Below, in pieces: positions 16,472-24,926 of a stretch of 64,000 nt of DNA. The notes beneath the pieces are model-generated. The model made no database searches, had not been told where the DNA came from, and was given only the letters and a program-made list of their open reading frames with translations. The translations under genes and the position numbers were made by a program. This DNA comes from Streptomyces chartreusis (GTDB lineage: Bacteria > Actinomycetota > Actinomycetes > Streptomycetales > Streptomycetaceae). Within the stretch, counting starts at the first letter, position 1. Every line of letters starts with the position of its first letter. Location of the stretch: contig NZ_CP023689.1 of assembly GCF_008704715.1 (NCBI RefSeq), positions 5,270,001 to 5,334,000 of the forward strand, in the 5' to 3' direction.

Positions 16472-18517
16472 ATGACGTCCACCGACCCTGCCCTCCGGCA
16501 CACCCTCATCCGCGAACGCGCCCACCACGACCGCTGCCGCACCGCCCTCGCCGGCATGGTCGAGGGCGCCGACGAGCAGGTCGTCATCGGTGTGAACGCC
16601 TCCGCGTCCGGCGCCGACGCCGAGGTCCTCGGCTACCGGCTGCGCAGCCAGGCCAAAGCGCTGCACGAACTGCCCGAAGGCCCGCTGTTCTTCGGCCGGC
16701 TGGACTTCGGCGGCGAGCACGATGAGCAGGACAAGCAGGACGAGCATCAGGCGCTGCACATCGGGCGCCTCAGAATCACCGAACACCCCGCCGAGCCGCC
16801 CCTCGTCGTCGACTGGCGCGCCCCCGTCTCCCGCGCCTTCTACCAGGCCTCCGCCCGCGACCCGCAGGGCGTCGCCGTACGGCGACGGTTCGGCTGGGCG
16901 CCCGGCAGCCGCGGGGAGTCAGGGGACCTGACCGGCCTGGAGGACGAGCACCTCGACCGGGGCGAGTCCCGGGCGAGCGAGATCGTCGCCCGCGAGATCG
17001 AACGCCCCCGCGTCGGCCCCATGCGCGACATCGCCGCCACCATCCAGCCCGACCAGGACGACCTCGTACGGGGCGACCTCGCCGTCTCCCTGTGCGTGCA
17101 GGGCGCCCCGGGCACCGGCAAGACCGCCGTCGGCCTGCACCGTGCCGCGTATCTGCTCTACACCCACCCGCAGCGCATCCGCCGCGGCGGACTGCTGATC
17201 CTCGGACCCAACCGCACCTTCCTGTCGTACATCTCGGAGGTACTGCCGGCGCTCGGCGAGACCGGCGTACGCCAGTCCACCCTGCGGGACGAGATCGCCC
17301 GGCATCCGGTCAAGGCCGTCGACGGGAGGGACACGGCCGTCGTGAAACACGACGGGCGGATGGCGGAGGTGCTGCGGCGGGCCCTGTACGCCAGGGTGGC
17401 CGCGGGGCACGCCGGTGCCGTGGAGGTTCCCGACGGGTCGTACCGGTGGCGGGTCCCGGAGGGCCGGCTGGAGCGGATCCTGGCCGGGGTGCGGGACGAG
17501 GAGCCGCCGTACGCCGTGGGGCGGGAACGGGTGCGGACGCGGATCGTGCGGGTGATCCAGGAGCAGGCCGAGCGGCGCGGCGGGCCGCCGGGTGCCGCGT
17601 GGGTGCAGAAGATCTCACGGGCGCGGGCGGTCGGGGCGTACGTCGACACCGTATGGCCACGGGTGCGGCCCGAGGAGGTCGTGGCTCAACTCTTCATGGA
17701 GCCCGAGGTGCTGGAGGCCGCCGCCGACGGGGTGCTCGACGGGGACGAGCAGAAGGCGCTGCTGTGGGCCAGGCCGCCGCGCTCGTGGAAGTCGGCCCGC
17801 TGGTCGGCCGCCGACCTCGTGCTCCTCGACGAGGTGGCCGGGCTCATCGAGCATCCGCAGGGGTACGGCCATGTCGTCGTCGACGAGGCGCAGGATCTGT
17901 CGCCCATGGAGTGCCGGGCGATCGCGCGGCGCGCTGCGTTCGGGTCGGTGACCGTGCTGGGGGATCTGGCGCAGGGGACCACTCCGTGGGCGGCGCGGTC
18001 CTGGCGGACGGTGCTCGGGCACCTCGGGAAGCCGGACGCGGCGGTCGTGCCGCTCACGACCGGGTTCCGGGTGCCGGCGGTGGTGCTGGAGCTGGCCAAC
18101 CGGCTGCTGGAGCGGGTGGACGTGGAGGTACCGGCGGCCCGTTCGCTGCGCGGCGACGGCGAACTGCGGTTCCGGGAGGCCGACGGCGATCTGCCGGGCG
18201 CGGTCGTGGGCGCCGTACGGGACGCGCTGGGCCGGGAGGGGTCCGTGGGGGTCGTCGCGGCCGACGCGGACGTGGCCCGGGTGCGCGAGGCGCTCGGCGC
18301 CGCCGGGATCGAGTCCGGGGACGCGGAGGAACTGGGGGCGAGAGTGGCCGTCGTGGCGGCGAGCGTGGTGAAGGGGTTGGAGTACGACCATGTCGTCGCC
18401 GTGGAGCCGGCGGCGATCGTGGAAGCGGAGGAGCGGGGGCTGCATCGGCTGTACGTGGTGGTGACGCGTGCGGTCGCGGGGTTGGAGGTGGTGCATGGGA
18501 GGCCGTTGCCGTTCTGA
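16472..18517 (+). CDS. helD: HelD-like UvrD/Rep-type ATPase (RNA polymerase recycling)
   Basis: 681 residues of the HelD family of superfamily 1 helicase-like ATPases. N-terminal coiled-coil-prone region (1-70), Walker A GAPGTGKT at 211-218, Walker B VVVDEAQD near 467-474, and C-terminal motifs LTTGFRVP and SVVKGLEYDHVV (motif V). Actinobacterial HelD proteins bind RNA polymerase and release it from stalled or rifamycin-bound complexes. Some (HelR) give rifampicin tolerance. Whether this copy does so is unknown, and I saw no rifampicin-associated element upstream. A leaderless consensus promoter precedes it. Confidence 0.88.
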   Translation: MTSTDPALRHTLIRERAHHDRCRTALAGMVEGADEQVVIGVNASASGADAEVLGYRLRSQAKALHELPEGPLFFGRLDFGGEHDEQDKQDEHQALHIGRLRITEHPAEPPLVVDWRAPVSRAFYQASARDPQGVAVRRRFGWAPGSRGESGDLTGLEDEHLDRGESRASEIVAREIERPRVGPMRDIAATIQPDQDDLVRGDLAVSLCVQGAPGTGKTAVGLHRAAYLLYTHPQRIRRGGLLILGPNRTFLSYISEVLPALGETGVRQSTLRDEIARHPVKAVDGRDTAVVKHDGRMAEVLRRALYARVAAGHAGAVEVPDGSYRWRVPEGRLERILAGVRDEEPPYAVGRERVRTRIVRVIQEQAERRGGPPGAAWVQKISRARAVGAYVDTVWPRVRPEEVVAQLFMEPEVLEAAADGVLDGDEQKALLWARPPRSWKSARWSAADLVLLDEVAGLIEHPQGYGHVVVDEAQDLSPMECRAIARRAAFGSVTVLGDLAQGTTPWAARSWRTVLGHLGKPDAAVVPLTTGFRVPAVVLELANRLLERVDVEVPAARSLRGDGELRFREADGDLPGAVVGAVRDALGREGSVGVVAADADVARVREALGAAGIESGDAEELGARVAVVAASVVKGLEYDHVVAVEPAAIVEAEERGLHRLYVVVTRAVAGLEVVHGRPLPF

Positions 18518-18582
18518 GCGGGCCGGGCCGGTCTGCGGGCGTCCCCCGTCCCGGGCTGTGCGGCCACGGCCTCCCATGCACC
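18490..18582. terminator. Long-range inverted repeat across HelD-like stop
   Basis: A perfect 16-bp inverted repeat: GGTGCATGGGAGGCCG at 18490-18505, within the last codons of the HelD-like gene, and its complement at 18567-18582, separated by 61 nt that include the stop. It ends 12 nt from the convergent gene stop. It may be a bidirectional terminator or stabilising structure, and its size is unusual. Confidence 0.5.
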
Positions 18583-18593
18583 GTCCGTCGTAC

Positions 18594-19448
18594 CTAGGCG
18601 CCGGCGTCCAGGATCGGGATCAACTGCTCCTCCTCGTAGGCCAGATGCGCCTCCAGCTCCGTCGTGAGGCGATCGACCTCGCGGCGGGCCGTGTCGGGAT
18701 CGGCGTTCTCGTCGCCCACGACCCGGCGCAGGTCCTCGACCAGTTCGGCGATCCGGTCGTGCTCGTCCCGCAGCCGGGCCAGCGTCGGCGCGAGCTCGGG
18801 GTGGCGGTCCTCCAGGAACGGGAACATGGCGAGGCCCTCGCCGGTGTGGTGGTTGTGGAGCCCGGCGCAGAAGGTGAGGCAGTTGACGCGGAGTTGGGCG
18901 CCGAGGGTGCCCCTTCCCGTGCCTGCCGAGTCGTTCATCTCCGCCCGGATCAGCTCCAGTTCCCGCCGGAACGCGTCATGGACGACCTTGAGCGCCTCAC
19001 CCATGGAGGACGCGTTGATGTGCCCGGGGCCGCCCTCGGCGAGGCTGTGCAGGGCGATGACCGGGATCACCCGTTCCGTCTTCTCCTGGTACGCCGCCCA
19101 GCCCGGGTCCGCCTCCACGGCCCGCGCGAAGATCCGGTCCCGTTCCTCGCCCTCGATGACGACGGCCCGTGCCTCATAGGTGAACGCGCCGCTCTCCACG
19201 GTGACCCGAGGGTTCGCGACGAGGTTGTGGAACCACGCCGGGTGCCGGGGCGCGCCCGCGGCCGAGGCGATGATCAGTACGCGGTCGTCGCTGTCGGGGA
19301 GGTAGCCGACGGGGGTGGTGTGGGGGCGGCCGGTGCGGGCTCCGGTGGTGGTGAGCAGAAGGAGCCGGGCGCCTTCGAAGTAGCCGCCGACGCGGCCCTT
19401 GTTGGCGCGGAATTCCTCGATGACCTGCTGATTGAAGTCGTTGGGCAT
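18594..19448 (-). CDS. F420-type nitroreductase domain fused to hemerythrin domain
   Basis: 284 residues. Residues ~1-135 match the deazaflavin (F420)-dependent nitroreductase/DUF385 family: the ARLLLLTTTGARTGRPHTTPVGY segment (split here for length) and HPAWFHNLVANP are characteristic. Residues ~145-284 form a hemerythrin-like four-helix bundle with candidate metal ligands in LHNHHTGEG, RDEHDRI and HLAYEEEQL. Each domain is common alone, and the fusion couples hydride transfer to a di-iron or oxygen/NO-binding module. Cytosolic. Biological role unknown. Confidence 0.88.
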   Translation of the reverse strand: MPNDFNQQVIEEFRANKGRVGGYFEGARLLLLTTTGARTGRPHTTPVGYLPDSDDRVLIIASAAGAPRHPAWFHNLVANPRVTVESGAFTYEARAVVIEGEERDRIFARAVEADPGWAAYQEKTERVIPVIALHSLAEGGPGHINASSMGEALKVVHDAFRRELELIRAEMNDSAGTGRGTLGAQLRVNCLTFCAGLHNHHTGEGLAMFPFLEDRHPELAPTLARLRDEHDRIAELVEDLRRVVGDENADPDTARREVDRLTTELEAHLAYEEEQLIPILDAGA

Positions 19449-19494
19449 GCTCAGGTTTCTCTGTCTCTTTCTCTTCGGGGTTCCGTGCGGTGGG

Positions 19495-19506
19495 TTCCGT
19501 ACGGAA
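19495..19506. promoter_or_regulatory. Palindrome TTCCGTACGGAA upstream of hemerythrin fusion
   Basis: A perfect 12-bp palindrome lies 46 nt upstream of the start of the fusion gene. It is flanked by a hairpin-forming pair CTCTTTCTCTTC/GAAGAGAAAAGAG (one extra A). It could be a regulator site. No cognate regulator is adjacent. Confidence 0.4.
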
Positions 19507-19635
19507 GGGGAGGTGAAGAGAAAAGAGAGGCGGACTCCTGGTCCGCCGCCACGACCTCACTCAGAGGCCGGGCAACACCCAACTCGCTCACGGCACAAGG
19601 CCGACCCGGCAGTCATACCGGTGACAGTAGCGCAG

Positions 19636-19653
19636 TCACCCCGCATGGGGTGA
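19636..19653. promoter_or_regulatory. Palindrome TCACCCC-GCAT-GGGGTGA upstream of HAD gene
   Basis: Seven-bp arms around 4 bp, ending 12 nt before ATG 19666. Its position suits an operator, or a hairpin near the translation start. Confidence 0.4.
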
Positions 19654-19665
19654 TCCTGTTTTTCG

Positions 19666-20229
19666 ATGCTCCTCTTCCTCGACGTCGACGGGACGCTCAT
19701 TCCCTTCGGGGCGGAGCGGCCGTACCCGCAGTACGAGCCGCCCCGCACCCTGCCAGGCCCGCCCGCGCACCCCCTGCTCACGCGCGTGGACCCCGCTCTC
19801 GGCACCCGCCTGGAGCGGCTGGCCGAGCTCGGCTGCGAGCTGGTGTGGGCCACGACCTGGCTGGACGACGCGAACACCGCCCTCGCGCCCTGGCTCGGGC
19901 TGTCCCCGCTCAGGCTGGTGGACTGGCCCGACGAGGACGCGGAACCCTGGCTCGGGCCCCGCGCCCCGCACTGGAAGACCCGGCCGCTGGTGGCCTGGGC
20001 GGCGGGCAGCCCGTTCGTCTGGGTCGACGACGAGATCTCCGACGTCGACCGGGCCTATGTGGCCGCCCACCACCCCTCACCGGCCCTGCTCCACCGAGTC
20101 GACCACCGCTACGGACTGACGGACCACGACTTCGCGGCGCTGGAGGAGTGGATCGCCGGTGGAGGGATCACCGACGACGGGATCGCCGGTGGAGGGGTCA
20201 CCGGCGGGAACGGCCCAGCAGCTCGGTGA
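19666..20229 (+). CDS. HAD-like hydrolase domain protein
   Basis: 187 residues beginning FLDVDGTLIPFG, the HAD motif I (DVDGT), followed by a middle region with VWATTWLDDAN (motif II-like Thr) and WVDDEISDVD (motif IV-like DD). It resembles a family annotated as HAD domain-containing hypothetical proteins, smaller than true phosphatases. The last ~28 residues repeat GIAGGG-type phrases, encoded by two direct repeats (GATCGCCGGTGGAGGG), and overlap the convergent reductase gene by 32 bp. The tail may be a recent extension. Confidence 0.8.
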   Translation: MLLFLDVDGTLIPFGAERPYPQYEPPRTLPGPPAHPLLTRVDPALGTRLERLAELGCELVWATTWLDDANTALAPWLGLSPLRLVDWPDEDAEPWLGPRAPHWKTRPLVAWAAGSPFVWVDDEISDVDRAYVAAHHPSPALLHRVDHRYGLTDHDFAALEEWIAGGGITDDGIAGGGVTGGNGPAAR

Positions 20230-21115
20230 CCCGCATGAAGCCGTCCGTCCCATGACCGAGCCCGATGACCCGGCGGGCCTGGCCCTCGGCGGCGCGGATC
20301 ACGGCCGCCTCGATGCCGTGCGACTCGGAGGCCTGCGCGATATGGGCCATCGAGGAGACGGCGGAGGTGATCGGGTTGAGCTCGCCGGAGTACCTGTCGT
20401 CGTCGACGTCCGCCGCGAACTCCTCGAACAGCGGCGGCAGGATCGCGCCGATGCCCTGCGCGAAGGGGGCCAGCTCCCGCGCGGTGATGCCCTCGGCCCG
20501 GGCCACGGCCAGTGCGTGCGCGTAGCCGGCCATCGCCGTCCAGAAGATGTCGAGCAGGGCGATGTCGTAGGCGGCGGCCCGGCCGACGTCCGTACCGAGG
20601 TGGGTGTGCGTGCCGCCGAGCTTGTCCAGGACGGGGCGGTGCTCGCCGTACAGCTCCTCTGGGCCGCTGAGCAGGAACACCGCCTCGGGGGTGCCGATGG
20701 TCGTGGCCGGCGTCATGATCGCGCCGTCGAGGTAGCGGATGCCGTGCCCGGCGGCCCACTCGGCGGTGTCCCGGGCGCGGGCCGGGGTGTCGGCCGTCAG
20801 GTTCACGAGCGTGCGGCCCTTCAGCGCGACGGCGACGGCGTCCTGACGCAGGACGGCGTCGGAGGCGTCGTAGTTCACCACGCACACGACGGTCAGCGCA
20901 CTGGCGGCGACCGCCTCCGCCGGGGACGCGGCCGCCGTCGCGCCACGGCCGACGAGCTCCCGGTCCCGACCCGGCGTGCGGTTCCACACGGTCACCCGCA
21001 GCCCCGCGTCCAGAAACGCACCGGCCAGCGCCCGCCCCATCGGCCCCAGCCCGAGGACCGTGACGCCGTCGGTGGAATCGTGGTCGTGGCCGTGATTGTC
21101 GTCGTAGGTGGGCAT
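20198..21115 (-). CDS. NAD(P)-dependent reductase, imine-reductase-like
   Basis: 305 residues of the 6-phosphogluconate/beta-hydroxyacid dehydrogenase superfamily. N-terminal Rossmann motif GLGPMGRALA follows a His/Asp-rich lead (DDNHGHDHD). The LDGAIMTPATTIGTPEAVFL segment and the C-terminal helix with SSMAHIAQAS fit imine reductases (IREDs), which reduce cyclic imines with NADPH. It is divergent from an HxlR regulator with only 59 bp between starts, the usual arrangement for a regulator and its target enzyme. ATG 21115 is selected as start. Confidence 0.87.
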   Translation of the reverse strand: MPTYDDNHGHDHDSTDGVTVLGLGPMGRALAGAFLDAGLRVTVWNRTPGRDRELVGRGATAAASPAEAVAASALTVVCVVNYDASDAVLRQDAVAVALKGRTLVNLTADTPARARDTAEWAAGHGIRYLDGAIMTPATTIGTPEAVFLLSGPEELYGEHRPVLDKLGGTHTHLGTDVGRAAAYDIALLDIFWTAMAGYAHALAVARAEGITARELAPFAQGIGAILPPLFEEFAADVDDDRYSGELNPITSAVSSMAHIAQASESHGIEAAVIRAAEGQARRVIGLGHGTDGFMRVTELLGRSRR

Positions 21116-21174
21116 GGTGCAACTCCCTGTAAAGTGAAGATAGTTGACGAATTGATGACAAAAGGGGTGGCGAG

Positions 21175-21552
21175 ATGACGCGTCGACGCCAGGATCCGAA
21201 CGTCTGCGGAGTGACCGCCGCGATCGCGGTGATCGACGGCAAGTGGAAGACGCTGCTGCTGTGGCTGCTGGAGTCCGGCCCGCACCGCCCCGCGGAGCTG
21301 CGCCGCCGGGCACCCGGCCTCAGCGAGAAGGTGCTGACCCAGGCGCTGCGGGAGATGGAGTCGGACGGGCTGGTGCACCGTGAGGTGTACGACGTGCTGC
21401 CGCTGAAGACCGTCTACTCGCTGACCGACTTCGGCCGCGAGCTGGCCGATGCGCTCGCCCCGCTCGCCGACTGGGGGCACCGCCGCCTGGAGCGGTTGAC
21501 CGAGACCCAGCCGCGCCTGGAGCGGCTGACCGAGACCTCGTCGGCCTCCTGA
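21175..21552 (+). CDS. HxlR-family winged-helix regulator
   Basis: 125 residues. The family signature is clear: VIDGKWKTLLLWLL, GLSEKVLTQALREMESDGLVHR and YSLTDFGREL. HxlR proteins sense aldehydes, quinones or redox stress and often control a divergent oxidoreductase, as here. The C-terminus carries a short tandem repeat (RLERLTET twice), outside the conserved domain. The 59-bp region upstream holds TTGACG and AT-rich sequence where both promoters must overlap. Confidence 0.92.
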   Translation: MTRRRQDPNVCGVTAAIAVIDGKWKTLLLWLLESGPHRPAELRRRAPGLSEKVLTQALREMESDGLVHREVYDVLPLKTVYSLTDFGRELADALAPLADWGHRRLERLTETQPRLERLTETSSAS

Positions 21553-21677
21553 CCCGCACGCCACCTCCGTCCGCCGCCGCGTCGATCACCCACATCAAGG
21601 GTGGGTCGGCGGGGGCGCGCTGCCAAGTAGGCACAAATAAGTGGGTACGACGGTCGTTTCTGTCCGGCGCGCCACGG

Positions 21678-22613
21678 CTACGTCCCCACCAGCTCCTCCC
21701 GGAACCCCTGGCGCCAAGACGGATAACGCGGCTCCCAGCCGAGTTCCCGCCTGGCCTTGGCGTTGGAGAAGCCGCGCCCCTCGGTCATCATCGTCACCAC
21801 CACGTCCCCGGCGAGCAGCCGGGCCAGCCACTTGGGCACCCGCAGCGGATGCTTCGCGCCCGCGCACTCGGCGAGATACGGCAGCCATTCGCTCGCCGGC
21901 GCCGGCTCGTCGTCGACGATGTTGAACACGCCCCGCGCCCGCTGCTCCACCGCCAGCAGGGTGGCGCTCGCCGCGTCGTCCAGATGCACCCAGGAGCAGT
22001 AGCCGGTACCGCCCCCGACCAGCGGGAACTGCCGTTTGCGTACGAGTTCGACCTGGTCGTCGGTGGCGCCGGGACCGTAGAAACCGCCGTACCGCAGGAC
22101 CGTCCCGTCGGCCTTGAGGACGGCTTCCTGGATGTGCCGGACCGCCTCGCCGAGTTCGCGCAGCTTCCCGGTCTCCACGGGCAGCGGGTCCTCCTCGGTC
22201 TTCACCCAGCCGCCCTCGCGGACGCCGTTCCAGATGGCGGCGCTCTGCGCGACGACGTGCGGGACGCCGGTCGCCTCCGCGGCGGCCAGCAGATGGTCGG
22301 TGCCCTCGGTGCGCAGCCGGTTGGTGGTGGCGAACCACCGGTCGAAGTGCCGGATGTCGGGCTTGCCGGAGTGCGGCGCGGAGATCGCCGTCATCTGGTG
22401 CACGATCACGTCGGGCCGCGCCGCGGCCACCGCCTCGCCGACGGACATCGCGTCGAGCCCGTCCATCACCACGCCCGTCGCCCCCATGCCCTCCACCAGG
22501 CCGAGCTTGGCCGCGCTCGTCGTCGTGGCCGTCACCTGATGTCCCCGCTCCACGAGCCGCGGCACCAGCCGCCGCCCGATGACGCCGGTACCGCCCGCCA
22601 CGAACACCCGCAT
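21678..22613 (-). CDS. NAD-dependent epimerase/dehydratase (extended SDR)
   Basis: 311 residues. N-terminal nucleotide-binding motif GGTGVIG (residues 7-13), HQMTAIS in the position of the SDR adenine-binding region, and a YGGFYGPGA segment. The classic catalytic YxxxK is not obvious. Family members act on nucleotide sugars or similar. The C-terminal NAKARRELGWEPRYPSW phrase is typical of UDP-sugar epimerase relatives. Predicted cytosolic. It is convergent with the HxlR gene and divergent from the hydrolase. Confidence 0.85.
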   Translation of the reverse strand: MRVFVAGGTGVIGRRLVPRLVERGHQVTATTTSAAKLGLVEGMGATGVVMDGLDAMSVGEAVAAARPDVIVHQMTAISAPHSGKPDIRHFDRWFATTNRLRTEGTDHLLAAAEATGVPHVVAQSAAIWNGVREGGWVKTEEDPLPVETGKLRELGEAVRHIQEAVLKADGTVLRYGGFYGPGATDDQVELVRKRQFPLVGGGTGYCSWVHLDDAASATLLAVEQRARGVFNIVDDEPAPASEWLPYLAECAGAKHPLRVPKWLARLLAGDVVVTMMTEGRGFSNAKARRELGWEPRYPSWRQGFREELVGT

Positions 22614-22805
22614 GACACTCACCGTCCCGATCGCTCGATCGCGGATACCTCTGTGAAACCTTGGACGAGCGGACCCGCCCGTTCTGTGACACGGCGATGA
22701 GTTCCGCGTACCCGGCCGGTCTTCCCGCATGAGACTCCGTACGGAGGACCCCGGCACGACCACCGGCGACATCCACGGAACGAACCCCGGAAGGACGTGA
22801 GGACC

Positions 22806-23603
22806 ATGCCGACCAGCTCCGCATACGCCAAGGTCAACGGCGTGGAGATGTACTACGAGATCCACGGCGCCGCTCGCGACGGCGGTACGGGTGCTGCCGG
22901 CCCGGGCGCCGCCGCCCGGCGTCCGCTGGTGCTGCTGCACGGGGGCGTCACCACCATCGGCATGTCCTTCGGCGCCGTGCTGCCCGCCCTCGCGGCCGAC
23001 CGGTACATCGTGGCGCCCGAGCTCCAGGGCCACGGACACACCGCCGACACCGACCGTGCGCTGACGGTGCCGAACCTGGCCTCCGACGTCGTGGGACTGC
23101 TCGACGAGCTCGGCATCCCGCAGGCCGACTTCCTCGGGTACAGCCTCGGCGGGCTGACCGCGCTGGAGATCGGGATCCGGCACCCCGACCGGGTGGGCCG
23201 GCTGGTGCTCGCCGCGACTCAGTACCACCAGGACGGCATCCACGACGAGGTCCACGCAGGCGACTTCGACTCGCCCCGGCTGCCCAGCCAGGCCGACTTC
23301 CAGGAGATGGCCGAGGCGTACGCCGCGTGCGCGCCGCACCCCGAGCACTACCAGGACTTCCTCGGCAAGATCTCGGTCGCCGCGAACGCCCCGCTGCCGT
23401 GGACCGCCGACGACCTGCGCACGGTGCAGGCACCCACGCTGCTGCTCATCGGCGACCGCGACTTCGTACGGGTCGAGCACGCGGCCGAGATGCAGCGCCT
23501 GATCCCCGGGGCCCGGCTGGCCGTACTGCCCGCGACGGACCACATGGCCCTGATGCGACGGACGCCGCTGCTGCTGCCACTGCTGAACGAGTTCCTCGAC
23601 TGA
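22806..23603 (+). CDS. Alpha/beta hydrolase
   Basis: 265 residues with the alpha/beta-hydrolase fold: HGG oxyanion region, nucleophile elbow GYSLGG (Ser in GxSxG), Asp in IGDRDFV and catalytic His in PATDHMALM. ATG 22806 is favoured because GGAAGGA lies 10 nt upstream, and the GTG at 22797 would leave almost no spacing. Length and lack of signal peptide fit a cytosolic esterase, epoxide hydrolase or C-C hydrolase. Substrate cannot be assigned. Confidence 0.9.
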   Translation: MPTSSAYAKVNGVEMYYEIHGAARDGGTGAAGPGAAARRPLVLLHGGVTTIGMSFGAVLPALAADRYIVAPELQGHGHTADTDRALTVPNLASDVVGLLDELGIPQADFLGYSLGGLTALEIGIRHPDRVGRLVLAATQYHQDGIHDEVHAGDFDSPRLPSQADFQEMAEAYAACAPHPEHYQDFLGKISVAANAPLPWTADDLRTVQAPTLLLIGDRDFVRVEHAAEMQRLIPGARLAVLPATDHMALMRRTPLLLPLLNEFLD

Positions 23604-23669
23604 GCCGGCACCGGCAGCCGACCGGGTCCGGCACGAGAGGGGACACGAGGAGAGCGGCCGGAACACCGC

Positions 23670-23834
23670 CTACAGCACGCGAAGGTTGGTGAGCGGGATG
23701 TTCCACTCGTTCCGCTCGATGTTCCCGTGACCGTCCCAGTCCGCGGCCGGCACCGCGAACAGCGCCAGCCCGGCGACGACAGTGGCCAGAACGGCGACGA
23801 CAGCGGCCCGGACGGCGATGGCACGACGCTTCAC
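23670..23834 (-). CDS. 54-aa membrane-anchored or exported peptide
   Basis: 54 residues from a GTG with an excellent GAGGAGGC Shine-Dalgarno sequence. A basic N-terminus (KRRAIAVR) precedes a hydrophobic helix (about 10-30), then a polar C-terminus rich in Asn/Asp (DWDGHGNIERNEW). Processing after PAA is possible, which would release a ~22-residue peptide. It lies alone between an alpha/beta hydrolase and an XRE regulator. I do not recognise the family. Could be an exported signalling peptide or a simple membrane microprotein. Confidence 0.6.
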   Translation of the reverse strand: MKRRAIAVRAAVVAVLATVVAGLALFAVPAADWDGHGNIERNEWNIPLTNLRVL

Positions 23835-24031
23835 GATGCCTCCTCGAAAACGGACGACGGTGCGCCCCACCCTCCGCCGCCCCACCGCCCCCACCCACCC
23901 GGACACGCCGCCCGACCACCGGGTTCAGCCGCACGGTCGCGAGTCCGAGGCCGCCCGGGGCACCTACCGGGCTCATCTCAACCGCCCACCGGCCGACCCG
24001 GTGTCCCACCCCCGAGTGGCATGGCGCACTT

Positions 24032-24051
24032 TTGCAAGCGGGTGCTTGCAA
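24032..24051. promoter_or_regulatory. Perfect palindrome, candidate XRE operator
   Basis: TTGCAAGC-GGGT-GCTTGCAA, 8-bp arms, lies 31 nt upstream of the XRE gene start at 24082 and just before a TAGTTA -10-like sequence. Position and symmetry suggest autoregulation by the dimeric XRE protein. Confidence 0.6.
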
Positions 24052-24081
24052 TAGTTAGCGGGGGTGCGGCAAGGTGGAGGC

Positions 24082-24816
24082 ATGGCATCGCTCAACGTCG
24101 GCAATCTCGGTGACTATCTGCGCGAGCAGCGGCGCAACGCGCAGCTGTCGTTGCGGCAACTCGCCGACGCCGCCGGGGTGTCCAATCCGTATCTGAGCCA
24201 GATCGAGCGCGGGCTGCGCAAGCCGAGCGCGGAGGTGTTGCAGCAGGTCGCCAAGGCCCTGCGGATCTCCGCCGAGACGCTGTACGTCCGCGCCGGCATC
24301 CTCGACGCCGAGCGGGACCGGGACGAGGTGGAGACGCGCGCCGTCATCCTCGCCGACCCCACGCTCAACGAGCGGCAGAAGCAGGTGCTGCTCCAGATCT
24401 ACGAATCCTTCCGCAAGGAGAACGGGTTCGGGATATCCGTCGAGGTGGATGGGCACTCGGTGGCGGACCGGGACGCGGACCAGACAGTGGTCGACGCGGT
24501 CCGGTCCGTCGGTTCGGATCCGGGCTCCCAGGGGTCCCCGGACCCCGAGGTCTCCGGCGACAGCGACGCCCGGTCCGACGGCACGGCGGACGCCCGCGGC
24601 GACGACGCCGACGTACGACGCAGCCGTACGACCCGCAAGAACAGCACGGCCGACGGCGGCCGCGAGTCCGCCGCGCGCCGTAACCGCACGACTCGCACAA
24701 CCCGCAGCAGCACCCGCAGTACCGGCAGTACCGGCAGTACCCGTACGACTCGTACGTCCGACGGCAGCGACGCCGACCCGGAGAACCCGACCGACCCGCA
24801 GCAGTCGGCCGGCTGA
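24082..24816 (+). CDS. XRE-family helix-turn-helix regulator with low-complexity tail
   Basis: 244 residues. The HTH (about 8-64) reads LRQLADAAGVSNPYLSQIERG and is very close to the lambda-repressor fold. A helical middle section (ILADPTLNERQKQVLLQIY) probably mediates dimerisation. From about 150 the protein becomes Asp/Ser and then Arg/Thr-rich (repeats of RTTR), likely disordered and perhaps DNA-contacting. ATG 24082 has a GGTGGAGGC ribosome site. It lies 110 nt before an HbhA-like gene, likely co-regulated. Confidence 0.88.
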   Translation: MASLNVGNLGDYLREQRRNAQLSLRQLADAAGVSNPYLSQIERGLRKPSAEVLQQVAKALRISAETLYVRAGILDAERDRDEVETRAVILADPTLNERQKQVLLQIYESFRKENGFGISVEVDGHSVADRDADQTVVDAVRSVGSDPGSQGSPDPEVSGDSDARSDGTADARGDDADVRRSRTTRKNSTADGGRESAARRNRTTRTTRSSTRSTGSTGSTRTTRTSDGSDADPENPTDPQQSAG

Positions 24817-24926
24817 CCATGAGCCGCCGTAGGCGCCACGCGCACCGGCGAGCAGCAGCCCTCAGCCGTCCGTCCGACCGCGGGAACCGAAACCCTCACC
24901 TCGAACAAACCGGGAGGACCAGCAAA

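Noticed and set aside
24032..24051. Rifampicin-associated element
   Set aside because: The palindrome has CTTGC/GCAAG words, but it lies upstream of an XRE gene, not of the HelD gene, and I could not confirm the full consensus.
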